From IMG/VR virus record IMGVR_UViG_3300046517_002304, positions 62,001 to 126,000 of that record: 64,000 bases of DNA; one strand, given 5' to 3'. A program made the position numbers and the translations under genes. Positions 1-7,647 of this stretch are shown here, piece after piece (the stretch's first letter is position 1; each line of letters begins with the position of its first letter). The DNA is from a virus. The notes under the pieces are model-generated. The model did not search any database and was not told the origin of the DNA. It saw nothing but the letters and a program-made list of their open reading frames with translations.

Positions 1-1577
1 TTTAACTTATTTACAGCAAGAAATGCCGCCAGATTTGTTATTCCCACACCTAGAGATCTTCTATTAACGGCAAAATTTTCTGCCGCCTTAACTGGGTATT
101 GCTGATGATCAATAACAGCGTCAAGTAATCGTACGATAATATCGCAAACTGATTCTAGTTCGTCAAAATCTTTTATTTTTAATAAATTAACTGCTGATAG
201 TATGCATACTCCAATTTCTGCATCTGGATCATCTATATGTTTTTGGGGCACTAGAGGCTGGAGAATCTCACAACACAAGTTTGTAACATTGATTTTGTCC
301 TTGAAACTATTGTGTGAATTAGCATGATCAACGTTTAGGGCATAAATTCTCCCAGTTTCCAATCGTTCGCGTACATATGCTTCCATGAACTCTTTTGCCT
401 TGACTTTTTTTCTAAATTGTAAACTTTCGTCTTTTTCGTACTTCTTATACAAATCGTCAAATTCAGGAAGACCAAATGCAGAATAAAGCCCTTTTGCCTC
501 ATGCGGAGAAAATAAGGTAATATAATCATCCGCAATTAATCTTTCATAAAATAATTTACTAAATGAAACGCAGTAGTCTAATTGTCTGACAGAGAATTCA
601 GCAGTTTTAGAATTATTTTTTAGTGTTATCATTTCCATGGATTCGTAGTGCCAGAATGGAAATGTGACGGTTGCGTTTGCTCCTCTAATTCCATTCTGGC
701 TGCATGACTTAACCGTTGCCTCAAAAATTTTAGCGTAAGGTATTACTCCAGTGTGCACTACTTCAGATTTGCGAATGGGAGATCCTATTGGGCGAATTCT
801 CCCAAGATTGATGCCAATCCCCGCTCGTTTACTGGAGTAGTAAGCGACAGACGTTGCCGCACTCATGATTCCTTCCATTGAATCATCAATATCGATTAAG
901 CAGCATGAACTGTACTGCCGAACTAGTGTTCTAACACCAGCCATTATTGGAGTTGGTAAATTAATTTTAAACTTACTGATATAATCATAGCACTTACGGA
1001 CATAATGTAGACGGCAATCTTCTGGATAATTTGCGAATAAAGTCATAGCAATTAATATGTTCGCAAACTGCGGAGTTTCGTGTAATGTTCCGGTAAGTCG
1101 GTCTTGGCACAAATATTTATCGACTAACTGCTGTAGTCCCGCATAAGTGAAATCATAATCCCTATCATGATTTACAAAGCGATTAATTTTATGAATTTCT
1201 GTTTCGGTATACTTTTCTAAAATAAACTTGTCGTAAATTCCCTTATTTACATTTTCTTGAATTTGCTCTAATAATCGGGGAGGTTCTTCGCCGCCCCAAA
1301 CTTCTTTCCTTACCCAGAATAAAAGTAAACGAGCTGCCACATATTGATATGAGGGAGCATCTTCTGATATCAAATTATTCGCTGATCGAATGAGCAAATT
1401 GTGAATTTCTTTAGTCGAAATGCCATCCACTAATTCCAACTTCGCCCCGACCTCAATTTCCGACACAGAAGTATCTGGATAACCATCACACCCCCAACTT
1501 AAAACCTTATGAATTTTCTCAATATCTAACTCTTCCAGCCGCCCATTCCTCTTCCTTACATTAATTTTTCCCGACAT
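1..1577 (-). CDS. nrdA: Class I ribonucleotide reductase, alpha (large) subunit, 3' end outside window
   Basis: Reduces ribonucleoside diphosphates to deoxyribonucleotides for phage DNA synthesis. It reads leftward from ATG at 1577 and leaves the window after 525 codons; E. coli NrdA has about 760. An N-terminal ATP-cone (about residues 4-95, VRKRNGRLEELDIEKIH) is the allosteric activity site. Active-site residues are visible: Cys225 in SSCC and Cys458 in VCILSAVNL form the redox pair, and NLCCE carries Asn433, the thiyl Cys435 and Glu437. The frame is uninterrupted, so no intron is seen in this part. The beta subunit is not in the window. Family assignment is secure. Confidence 0.97.
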   Translation of the reverse strand, partial: MSGKINVRKRNGRLEELDIEKIHKVLSWGCDGYPDTSVSEIEVGAKLELVDGISTKEIHNLLIRSANNLISEDAPSYQYVAARLLLFWVRKEVWGGEEPPRLLEQIQENVNKGIYDKFILEKYTETEIHKINRFVNHDRDYDFTYAGLQQLVDKYLCQDRLTGTLHETPQFANILIAMTLFANYPEDCRLHYVRKCYDYISKFKINLPTPIMAGVRTLVRQYSSCCLIDIDDSMEGIMSAATSVAYYSSKRAGIGINLGRIRPIGSPIRKSEVVHTGVIPYAKIFEATVKSCSQNGIRGANATVTFPFWHYESMEMITLKNNSKTAEFSVRQLDYCVSFSKLFYERLIADDYITLFSPHEAKGLYSAFGLPEFDDLYKKYEKDESLQFRKKVKAKEFMEAYVRERLETGRIYALNVDHANSHNSFKDKINVTNLCCEILQPLVPQKHIDDPDAEIGVCILSAVNLLKIKDFDELESVCDIIVRLLDAVIDHQQYPVKAAENFAVNRRSLGVGITNLAAFLAVNKL

Positions 1578-1681
1578 TTATTCTCAATCCTTCTTATTTT
1601 TAGATAAGGTATGTAAGTATAACATACTCAAATTTTATACTCTTGCCCGACATACATATATCGTGGATTATAGGACAACGC

Positions 1682-2515
1682 ATGAAAACTTTTTTAGAAT
1701 ATTTTCAACTATATGAAGACACATCAAATGATGTGCAGATGGCTTTCGGTGATGCCGAAAGTAAGGTAAAAAGTATATTCGCATACCTACACAAGGTTAT
1801 GATGAATACGTGGGGAAAACAGGCTCCATCGTGGGATGATCAATTAAAAAACAAGGTAATCGGTGAGCTACAAAACGTTATTGACAAGCTTAAAGGAAAA
1901 GTAAATAAAACCGAAGCATGTGATGCCGCAAAAATGGCAGTCAAAGAAAGCATTGTTTTGCTTGAAGGCGGCGCAATTCCAGATTGGATGCAAGGTATGG
2001 TGGGGCAGAATCGCACCGTTACAGTGGACCGTATGTTAAATGCGATGCAGGCCGAAGTAATTAAAATACTGCATAGTTTAAGAGACGAAGTACTAGTTCA
2101 GAAAGTTAGTAATGTTGCCGGTTCAGTTGAGAAAGTTGGCCGCAGAGTTTCTACAAATGCTTCTAAGAATATTCGCAATGTAGGAAAAAGTATTCAAAAT
2201 CAAATTTCGCAAGGCGTTAAAGTTCAGCAGAGCATGAGTGGAGCAGAAAGAAGTACCGCTAAATGGAATCTTGAACTACTTGCTTCCGCTCTACAGTCAA
2301 GGCCGGATATTAAGCTTTATTCTGGTGCATCTGGGACTAGACAGTTAAAGTTTGATCCTGCTGACCCTATACAAATGGCAAGTGTTCTAGACAAGGCTGG
2401 AAAAGAAAGAACATTTAGAATTAAAGTTAACGGAAAATATCATGACTTTGATATTACCCATGAAGGCGAAACAAGTAGGGTAATTGAAATGATTAAAGGT
2501 AACGAAGATGTTTAA
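1682..2515 (+). CDS. Leader-bearing (capsid-targeting-like) protein of unknown function
   Basis: Unknown 277-residue protein. The start is ATG 1682, preceded by AGGA seven bases upstream; the frame is also open from a TTG at 1643, but only the ATG gives the leader shared with 13 other genes. The leader MKTFLEYFQLYE ends in LYE, matching the [LI]xE site of T4-type prohead proteases. The body is mostly helical and Lys/Ser/Gln-rich (about residues 145-205 look coiled), followed by a compact C-terminal region with SGASGTRQLKFDP. It overlaps the next gene by 8 nt, so the two are probably translated together. Function not recognised; packaging in the head is inferred. Confidence 0.8.
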   Translation: MKTFLEYFQLYEDTSNDVQMAFGDAESKVKSIFAYLHKVMMNTWGKQAPSWDDQLKNKVIGELQNVIDKLKGKVNKTEACDAAKMAVKESIVLLEGGAIPDWMQGMVGQNRTVTVDRMLNAMQAEVIKILHSLRDEVLVQKVSNVAGSVEKVGRRVSTNASKNIRNVGKSIQNQISQGVKVQQSMSGAERSTAKWNLELLASALQSRPDIKLYSGASGTRQLKFDPADPIQMASVLDKAGKERTFRIKVNGKYHDFDITHEGETSRVIEMIKGNEDV

Positions 2516-2738
2516 GTTATGGTTAACAGAAGATAGCGACATTCGTATATCATGGCTTAGTGGCAACGGCAATACGATTAGAATTGTGTATCCTACTGGC
2601 GTATATGAATACGAAACTGATTATGGTCCAGTGGTTTTAGCTTCTGTTCGTAAGAACAAGTTCAAAACTGGGCAACTGGCCAGCGATCTGAAAAAGATGG
2701 TTGAAAGAGGCCATGCAACAGTTAAGAAAATACAGTAG
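2508..2738 (+). CDS. Small leader-bearing protein, weakly KTSC-like
   Basis: 76 residues. It begins inside the end of the previous gene, which implies coupled translation. The N-terminus MFKLWLTE then DSD is the shortest version of the shared leader, ending LTE. The body (TIRIVYPTGVYEYETDYG, then a Lys-rich helix) loosely resembles KTSC-type beta domains, which carry a Y-x-Y strand after an I-x-[FY]-x-x-G segment; I regard this as suggestive only. The last 17 nt overlap a convergent small gene. Confidence 0.75.
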   Translation: MFKLWLTEDSDIRISWLSGNGNTIRIVYPTGVYEYETDYGPVVLASVRKNKFKTGQLASDLKKMVERGHATVKKIQ

Positions 2739-2898
2739 ATTGTTTGATTATTCTGTATTTTATAAACTTATCGTTTTCTATTACACTTACTATTGCTATT
2801 CCGAAGCATTTTCTTAAAATAGGGTTTAAGAGTATTTTTAGTAAAGTCCTGTGAGCTACCGGCTTGCCATCTTCATATATTAGTCCAAGGTTAAGCAT
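2722..2898 (-). CDS. Small conserved phage-type protein (58 aa)
   Basis: 58 residues from ATG 2898, with no in-frame stop before the TAA at 2722. It contains DGKPVAHRTLLKILLNPILR, which resembles a motif I recall from small uncharacterised phage proteins (D-G-x-x-x-A-H-R-T-L-x-x-I-x-x-N-P-I-L-R). The C-terminal half alternates hydrophobic and basic residues like a beta strand pair. Its ATG lies only 9 nt from the ATG of the divergent gene at 2908, and its 3' end overlaps the convergent gene ending at 2738. Function unknown; the motif supports it being real. Confidence 0.7.
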   Translation of the reverse strand: MLNLGLIYEDGKPVAHRTLLKILLNPILRKCFGIAIVSVIENDKFIKYRIIKQSTVFS

Positions 2899-2903
2899 AT
2901 ATA
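2898..2903 (+). promoter_or_regulatory. TATATA element 4 nt before ATG 2908
   Basis: Reads TATATA-TCGC-ATG. The divergent ATG 2898 overlaps the element, so the two start codons are only 9 nt apart. Confidence 0.5.
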
Positions 2904-2907
2904 TCGC

Positions 2908-3219
2908 ATGATTCCGTTTAAGTTATTTATAAAAGAGTCTATCTCGGCCCGATTACACGCGGATCAAAAGACATCTGCTAATAAGGAATTAGATCATTTA
3001 TCATCAAAGTTATGGCCTAAAATCCCCTTCCTTATGATAGCCGAAATTTTGGGAAAGTATGAAATATCATTTGATCCTAGAAATATTACTAGGTCATTAG
3101 ATGGAGAAGTTGATTTAGACATACTGTATTCAGGACTTCCAGTTGTTAATTCAAAGTTGGTAATTGTATGGTATCATATGGGGCAAGGTTCATTTAAAAT
3201 TAGATCTTACTTGAAGTGA
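2908..3219 (+). CDS. Leader-bearing protein, paralogue of 9174-9491
   Basis: 103 residues. The leader MIPFKLFIKE ends in IKE. The rest is homologous to the product of 9174-9491: both have a helical first half with a Trp-x-x-Ile-Pro element, then a beta half with [YI]-[SN]-G-[LM]-P-V-x-N-S-x-L and W-Y-x-M-x-x-G, ending Y-L. Two diverged copies of an internal-protein gene are implied. TATATA lies exactly 4 nt before the ATG and no Shine-Dalgarno is visible. Function not recognised. Confidence 0.8.
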   Translation: MIPFKLFIKESISARLHADQKTSANKELDHLSSKLWPKIPFLMIAEILGKYEISFDPRNITRSLDGEVDLDILYSGLPVVNSKLVIVWYHMGQGSFKIRSYLK

Positions 3220-3234
3220 AAAATAATTTTTGAA

Positions 3235-3396
3235 TTAGCCGTAATAATCTGGATATTGTTTTTTTAGTTCAGCATAGCGATCTGCTTCACGCTTCATCCA
3301 TTCGGGCCATGCTTCTACTTCCTTTTTGACTAAGTCCATTTGTTCTTTAAGCCATCCTGGTTTTAGTCCTTCGTTGTACTTTATTTCACTTCGCAT
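3235..3396 (-). CDS. Small acidic/basic helical protein (53 aa)
   Basis: 53 residues from ATG 3396 to TAA 3235, without internal stops. It is Trp- and Lys/Glu-rich (GWLKEQMDLVKKEVEAW) and predicted to be almost entirely helical. The start codon sits 11 nt inside the end of the upstream gene (3386-3637), the usual spacing for translational coupling, so it is the third gene of the gp46 transcript. Function unknown. Confidence 0.65.
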   Translation of the reverse strand: MRSEIKYNEGLKPGWLKEQMDLVKKEVEAWPEWMKREADRYAELKKQYPDYYG

Positions 3397-3637
3397 TCTT
3401 CAAGTCCTCAAAAATTACATCTTCGTAATAAATTCTATGCTCTTGCATGGTAGCATTTTTTAAAGTATGCTTTGCTATAGCCTTACGTTTATTGTCGTAA
3501 TCAATTACCTCTATATTTTTCATTCCCTTCCATAGATTAAGGTCATTGACGGTGACTGGAAGCCAATTTTTATACTTGTCTAGTTCGGGTAAATCAGCAA
3601 CCACAGATTCTACTCCATTTATTTTTATAATCAGCAT
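3386..3637 (-). CDS. Small protein downstream of gp46
   Basis: 83 residues, starting 3 nt after the gp46 stop codon with a GAGG ribosome site inside the end of gp46. It opens with a short beta strand pair (MLIIKINGVESVVADLPELD) followed by WLPVTVNDLNLWKGM. No family recognised. Its position suggests a cotranscribed accessory to DNA recombination or simply an operon hitchhiker. Confidence 0.8.
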   Translation of the reverse strand: MLIIKINGVESVVADLPELDKYKNWLPVTVNDLNLWKGMKNIEVIDYDNKRKAIAKHTLKNATMQEHRIYYEDVIFEDLKNAK

Positions 3638-3640
3638 ATT

Positions 3641-5599
3641 CTATTCCTCTAATGTACTAAAGCCATCTTTCTTAGCAATAGTTATGGTTTCACAATTTTC
3701 TAATAAATCTAATAAGACTTGGTCGTGAGTGACGACAATTACCTGTCTTTCCGTGGCCAGTTCGCATATTAGCCTATACACTCCCTCAATGCCGTCTTTA
3801 TCAAAGAACGCCCCAACCTCATCTAGCATAACAATACTAGGCGAAGTTCCAGAAGATATTGACATAATATAGCTGAATGCTTGCGATATACTTAGGTCAA
3901 TCCTCTTTTTTTCTCCCCCCGACGTAGCGTTATAAGCAAATGCATCGCCGTCTGGTGGGCACCGTTCAATAACTTCATTTAGGTTATTATCAAATACAAC
4001 TTTTAACTTATCATTAATTAAAAAGTGCAGATAATATGCAATCTTATTATTAAGAGTTGGGATAATATCATCTAGAAGAACCTTTCTAATTCCATCTTCA
4101 CTAAATCCGTCTATCCAGAAATTATAGTAAGTTAACTCTTTGGTCGCGTCATCTATGTTCTGACTAATACCCGCTAGCTTTTTCTGACATTCGCTTAGTT
4201 CATTTCCTATAGTCTTAATAATTGACTTATACGGATTCCCGCCATTTAGCTCATGCTTGATAGAAAAAACTTTATCCTCTAGTGATGATATTTGTTCTTG
4301 GATTAAACGATTTTGATGACTTGTATCAGGCTTTTCTATTGAAATCAATTCTTTGATTCTTTGTTTAATAAGTAAAATTTTACCTTCTGTTGCCTTAACT
4401 TTATTCTTTATTTCTACCTGCATCGCCAATGCTTTTTGAGTATTATTTTTTGCGCCTTGGAACGTTGCTTGGCTTCCAGATAGAGCTATGCCGAGTGAGT
4501 CATTTTCATTTTCTAAGTCTTTTATGCCTTCTTTTTTATGGTTTAGAACCTTTTCGTAATTTTCTTTAGCCACAGTGCCAAAGCATATAGAGCAAGTGGC
4601 CCCTACTTGAAGGTTTTCTAACATATAAGCGTCTTTATTAATCTTTGCAATTTCTTTTCTGTTTCGCTCAATAGATGCTTCAATGGTTTTTACATGATTA
4701 TTGATGTCATTTTCTTTGCCTCTCATAATTTCTAATTTGTCATAAATTGCATTTATAGCAGTTAAACATTTTTCCTTACTGGCTTCGGCATCGGAAAGTA
4801 ATTGGCTATATTCCTTGATTTTTATTTGAGCGTTTTCGTATAACAGAATCTGATTTCCATCATCTGTTTGTAATATCTGCTGCTTCTTATTATCTAATAG
4901 CTTTTCTAATTCACTTAATTCTTGTGTTTTTTTGGTATTCCATATTGATTCTTGGTTAGTAAGTTGAGTTAACTTGTTCTGGTACGACTTTTCATTACCG
5001 AGTAGGTTTTCATAATGAATGCGCTGCTCTTTGATTGATGTGCTTACATTTTTGTATTCTTCCTTACTGATTTCGTAAAATTTATTATACTTGTCCAAAG
5101 CAAGGATGTTTTCTACAATTTTTCTTTTAGTGCTAGGTGGAGCAGAAAGAAAGTCATAGTTATTGTGCTGCCCAAAGCAAGCGATATTAACAAATGCATT
5201 ATAGCTTAATTTTATAATGTTCTCTAAGAGTTCTTGCGTAGCAGGAATACCGCCTAGAGTAAGCTCCTTGTCTTCTTTCCACAGCCTAAGAATATCGGGC
5301 TTTCTAGTTCTTAGAATTTTATAATCATCAAAACACAGTTCAACTTCTAATCCCTTTTTGTTTTTTTTGTTGATTATATCTGAATGAGATAGATTGCGAA
5401 TAGTTTTGCCGTATAAGGCGTAAACGATAGCCTCAAAGATACCGGATTTACACGAACCATTGCTGGTAGGCTCATCTTTGTCTACATCGTAATTTTTACC
5501 CTTTAGCAAGATAATATTACCGTGTTTAGTGAAGTCAACGAAAACAGGCTCTTCTCCGATAGAGAAGAAATTCTTAGCTTTAATAGATTTGATATGCAT
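3641..5599 (-). CDS. gp46: Recombination endonuclease subunit gp46 (Rad50/SbcC-like ATPase)
   Basis: 652 residues, SMC-like ATPase that with gp47 resects DNA ends for recombination-dependent replication. The Walker A region is unusual: a G-K at 34-35 and then SNGSCKSG at 46-53, with Lys51 in the expected place after a long insertion. Long coiled-coil arms flank a zinc hook, CSIC (Cys336 and Cys339). The ABC signature appears as TSGGEKKR and Walker B as VMLDE (Asp593, Glu594). It heads a three-gene leftward unit; upstream lies a 36-nt divergent promoter region containing mirrored TTATATCG and CGATATATAA elements. The partner gp47 gene lies at 7648. Confidence 0.95.
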   Translation of the reverse strand: MHIKSIKAKNFFSIGEEPVFVDFTKHGNIILLKGKNYDVDKDEPTSNGSCKSGIFEAIVYALYGKTIRNLSHSDIINKKNKKGLEVELCFDDYKILRTRKPDILRLWKEDKELTLGGIPATQELLENIIKLSYNAFVNIACFGQHNNYDFLSAPPSTKRKIVENILALDKYNKFYEISKEEYKNVSTSIKEQRIHYENLLGNEKSYQNKLTQLTNQESIWNTKKTQELSELEKLLDNKKQQILQTDDGNQILLYENAQIKIKEYSQLLSDAEASKEKCLTAINAIYDKLEIMRGKENDINNHVKTIEASIERNRKEIAKINKDAYMLENLQVGATCSICFGTVAKENYEKVLNHKKEGIKDLENENDSLGIALSGSQATFQGAKNNTQKALAMQVEIKNKVKATEGKILLIKQRIKELISIEKPDTSHQNRLIQEQISSLEDKVFSIKHELNGGNPYKSIIKTIGNELSECQKKLAGISQNIDDATKELTYYNFWIDGFSEDGIRKVLLDDIIPTLNNKIAYYLHFLINDKLKVVFDNNLNEVIERCPPDGDAFAYNATSGGEKKRIDLSISQAFSYIMSISSGTSPSIVMLDEVGAFFDKDGIEGVYRLICELATERQVIVVTHDQVLLDLLENCETITIAKKDGFSTLEE

Positions 5600-5625
5600 A
5601 CACTTATTATATCGCCAAAAAACGA

Positions 5626-5631
5626 TATATA
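5626..5631 (+). promoter_or_regulatory. TATATA element 4 nt before ATG 5636
   Basis: Reads CGATATATAACTT-ATG. In the same 36-nt gap the minus strand has CGATATAATAAGTGT-ATG for gp46, making an imperfect inverted repeat around CCAAAAAA. Confidence 0.52.
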
Positions 5632-5635
5632 ACTT

Positions 5636-5923
5636 ATGGACTTTTACAAGTTTCTTAGTTTAATAGAGGCTCCTGCTCCCATGCCTCCAGCAGGTGGCGC
5701 ACCTGGGCCAATGCCTAATGCTGGACCAATGCCAGCCGCTCCACCAGGTCAGCCACCGCAAGCAGGAGCACCCCCACCAGAGCCACCAGGACCGCCAGGC
5801 ACAGAGCCACCACCAGATGGGCAAGATCAGCCAGTTCCTGATGTAGAAGTGCCTACAATGGACGCCTGGAGCGTTTTAGACAAGTTTGTTAAAAATAGCA
5901 AGGGTAAGAAAGCTAAGCCATGA
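5636..5923 (+). CDS. Leader-bearing Pro/Gly-rich protein
   Basis: 95 residues. The leader MDFYKFLSLIE is followed by about 55 residues made largely of Pro, Ala and Gly (APAPMPP, PPGQPPQAGAPPPEPPGPPG), then a short ordered tail with TMDAWSVLDKFVK and basic residues. The low-complexity part should be disordered, as in small packaged head proteins or peptides. TATATA lies 4 nt before the ATG. It overlaps the next leader gene by 4 nt (ATGA). Function inferred only from the leader. Confidence 0.8.
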   Translation: MDFYKFLSLIEAPAPMPPAGGAPGPMPNAGPMPAAPPGQPPQAGAPPPEPPGPPGTEPPPDGQDQPVPDVEVPTMDAWSVLDKFVKNSKGKKAKP

Positions 5924-6774
5924 ACTTTAAGAGCTGGTTATTGACCGAAATGCCTATAACCAAGTTCCAGTTGGCTGGAGATTGGAGTGATAATGCGCCT
6001 ACTAGAAAATTTAAGAGGGCTGACATAGGAATATTGACAAGTTTAAAAGGCGTAGAAAAAATACATAAGAAATGGTCAAATACCAAAGATAATTTTGAAT
6101 TATATTTTGTTAGGTCTAAAGATGCATCAAAATACGAGCAGATAGGCGAAGTTGATCTGCAATGGGTAAAAGATAATTTGGGATTACACTTAGCTCCATC
6201 AGAAGACGCTATTACAGTTATATTTACCGGAAATGTTGGCGGCACAAATGCTATGCCTATGAGCGCTTGGATTATAGCACATCGTGTTGGCCAGGCTCTT
6301 ATGGGAAGAAAGACGACTCATGAAGTTTTTGCAGAGCATTTTGTAGAAAACGTAAAAAGAGATTTCCGGGATATTTTAGAATGTATTTATAACAGAAAAT
6401 ATGACGTAGAAAATACCCGGGATTATTCTGCTCGGAATAGAATGGAACAAAAAATACAAGATGACATAATTTTACTTGCACAATCCGTGGCAACAATGAG
6501 GTCTGCAAGAGAAAAGAAAATTAATACGTTTTATGAATTTTGCTATGAATTAGTAGCACAATATGTTATAACTGGTCACGTCAAATTTAATCCTTTGCCA
6601 AAGGAAGTTTTTACAGGAAGACTTTGGGGTAAAGAGAGATATAAGGCTAGCTCTGGAATAACCGAACAAGACATGGATGGCTGGAATCAACGTCTTAAAA
6701 CTATGTCAAGGGATTATGAATATTATCTTGATCAGACGTTTGGGAGTATGATTGGCAAAATATTTGTGATGTAA
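5920..6774 (+). CDS. Leader-bearing protein of unknown function (284 aa)
   Basis: The leader MNFKSWLLTE ends in LTE. The body begins with a beta-rich segment that includes AITVIFTGNVGGTNAMPMS, followed by AWIIAHRVGQAL and a long helical region (residues about 110-280). The MPM-x-x-WII-x-HR-x-G pattern is one I associate with uncharacterised phage proteins that have a conserved His-Arg helix; a second metal-binding His is not evident here (HRVGQ instead of HRxGH), so I do not claim an enzyme. Start overlaps the previous gene by 4 nt. Confidence 0.8.
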   Translation: MNFKSWLLTEMPITKFQLAGDWSDNAPTRKFKRADIGILTSLKGVEKIHKKWSNTKDNFELYFVRSKDASKYEQIGEVDLQWVKDNLGLHLAPSEDAITVIFTGNVGGTNAMPMSAWIIAHRVGQALMGRKTTHEVFAEHFVENVKRDFRDILECIYNRKYDVENTRDYSARNRMEQKIQDDIILLAQSVATMRSAREKKINTFYEFCYELVAQYVITGHVKFNPLPKEVFTGRLWGKERYKASSGITEQDMDGWNQRLKTMSRDYEYYLDQTFGSMIGKIFVM

Positions 6775-6777
6775 TTT

Positions 6778-7605
6778 TTAATCTCTGTATCGGTCGGCAA
6801 CTCTACTAATTGGCACTTGGAATTCTACTTGCGATTTATAATAATCTTCGGTATTTTTTTCACCAGTTATCATTTCTAAAAACTCAATCCATTTATCCCC
6901 GTTCCAAGAATAAACTCTACCCCAAGAATACTCTGGTTTTTGTAATTCTTGTATTACCTTTTGATTAAACTTGTACCCTTCTTCGCCGTCAAGAATTCCG
7001 AAACTACTATGTTGCATTAAGTCATGTAGGTAATTTAATATTATGTGCTCTACATTTGGCTGTGATTGTCTTTGAAATCTAGTTGATGTTTTATTTCCTG
7101 ATGGGCTGATGTCGGGAACCTTGCCTCTATTTGCTAGATTAATAAATTTCCTAATGGGAATCTCTGCATGGCTTTCTACTGGATATATTACTCCAGTAAT
7201 ATACTTTGGGGGAATGTCGCGCTTTACCATTGTTTGCAAATGACTTTCTCTATCCCATTTTTCTCTATCGTCTACATCTGGTTCTAGCAAAGATGCAGGA
7301 ACTTCTAAAATAAAAATTATTTCTTTTCCACCGAAATTCATTACTGCTTTGTGAGAGTACATGTCAGCTCGGCCAGATGAAAAAGTAAAAAATATTCCAG
7401 GGCTTGTATTTTTATAATTCATTCTTGTCTTGTCAAATTTTAGGCCACCCTGAACAATTTCCCAGAAAAACTTTGTGCTTGTTCCGTGATAAACAACAAT
7501 TTTTTTGTTGCCTAGTGATTTCTTAAATTCAGGCTTATCAAATGGATCATGAACGATTGATAAATCAATCGGAGATTCGGAAACAAGCCATTTTCTAAAA
7601 TTCAT
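6778..7605 (-). CDS. Leader-bearing ADP-ribosyltransferase-like protein (Alt-like role inferred)
   Basis: 275 residues from ATG 7605, which starts the leader MNFRKWLVSE; eight further upstream codons are open but lack the leader. Residues 35-150 look like the PARP/KptA-type ART fold: VVYHGTS (His40), a GGL element, then GIFFTF (residues 70-75) and a helix with ADMYSHKA (Tyr83). Glu144 in YPVE is a possible third catalytic residue. ART enzymes transfer ADP-ribose from NAD to host proteins; T4 packages one such enzyme, Alt, with the DNA. TAAATA lies 5 nt before the ATG. The fold call rests on motifs only, and it could also be a non-enzymatic ART-like domain. Confidence 0.65.
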   Translation of the reverse strand: MNFRKWLVSESPIDLSIVHDPFDKPEFKKSLGNKKIVVYHGTSTKFFWEIVQGGLKFDKTRMNYKNTSPGIFFTFSSGRADMYSHKAVMNFGGKEIIFILEVPASLLEPDVDDREKWDRESHLQTMVKRDIPPKYITGVIYPVESHAEIPIRKFINLANRGKVPDISPSGNKTSTRFQRQSQPNVEHIILNYLHDLMQHSSFGILDGEEGYKFNQKVIQELQKPEYSWGRVYSWNGDKWIEFLEMITGEKNTEDYYKSQVEFQVPISRVADRYRD

Positions 7606-7610
7606 ATAAT

Positions 7611-7616
7611 TATTTA
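7611..7616 (-). promoter_or_regulatory. TAAATA element 5 nt before ATG 7605
   Basis: Minus strand reads TAAATA-ATTAT-ATG, supporting the internal ATG 7605 as the start of the ART-like gene rather than the longer frame. Confidence 0.48.
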
Positions 7617-7647
7617 CTGTTCCCGGCACGATAAACTAGTACATAAT

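Noticed and set aside
1-1577. Intron or homing insertion in nrdA
   Set aside because: The 525 codons in the window read through without interruption; the rest is outside.
1643-1681. TTG start at 1643 for the first leader gene
   Set aside because: ATG 1682 has AGGA at a good distance and gives the shared leader.
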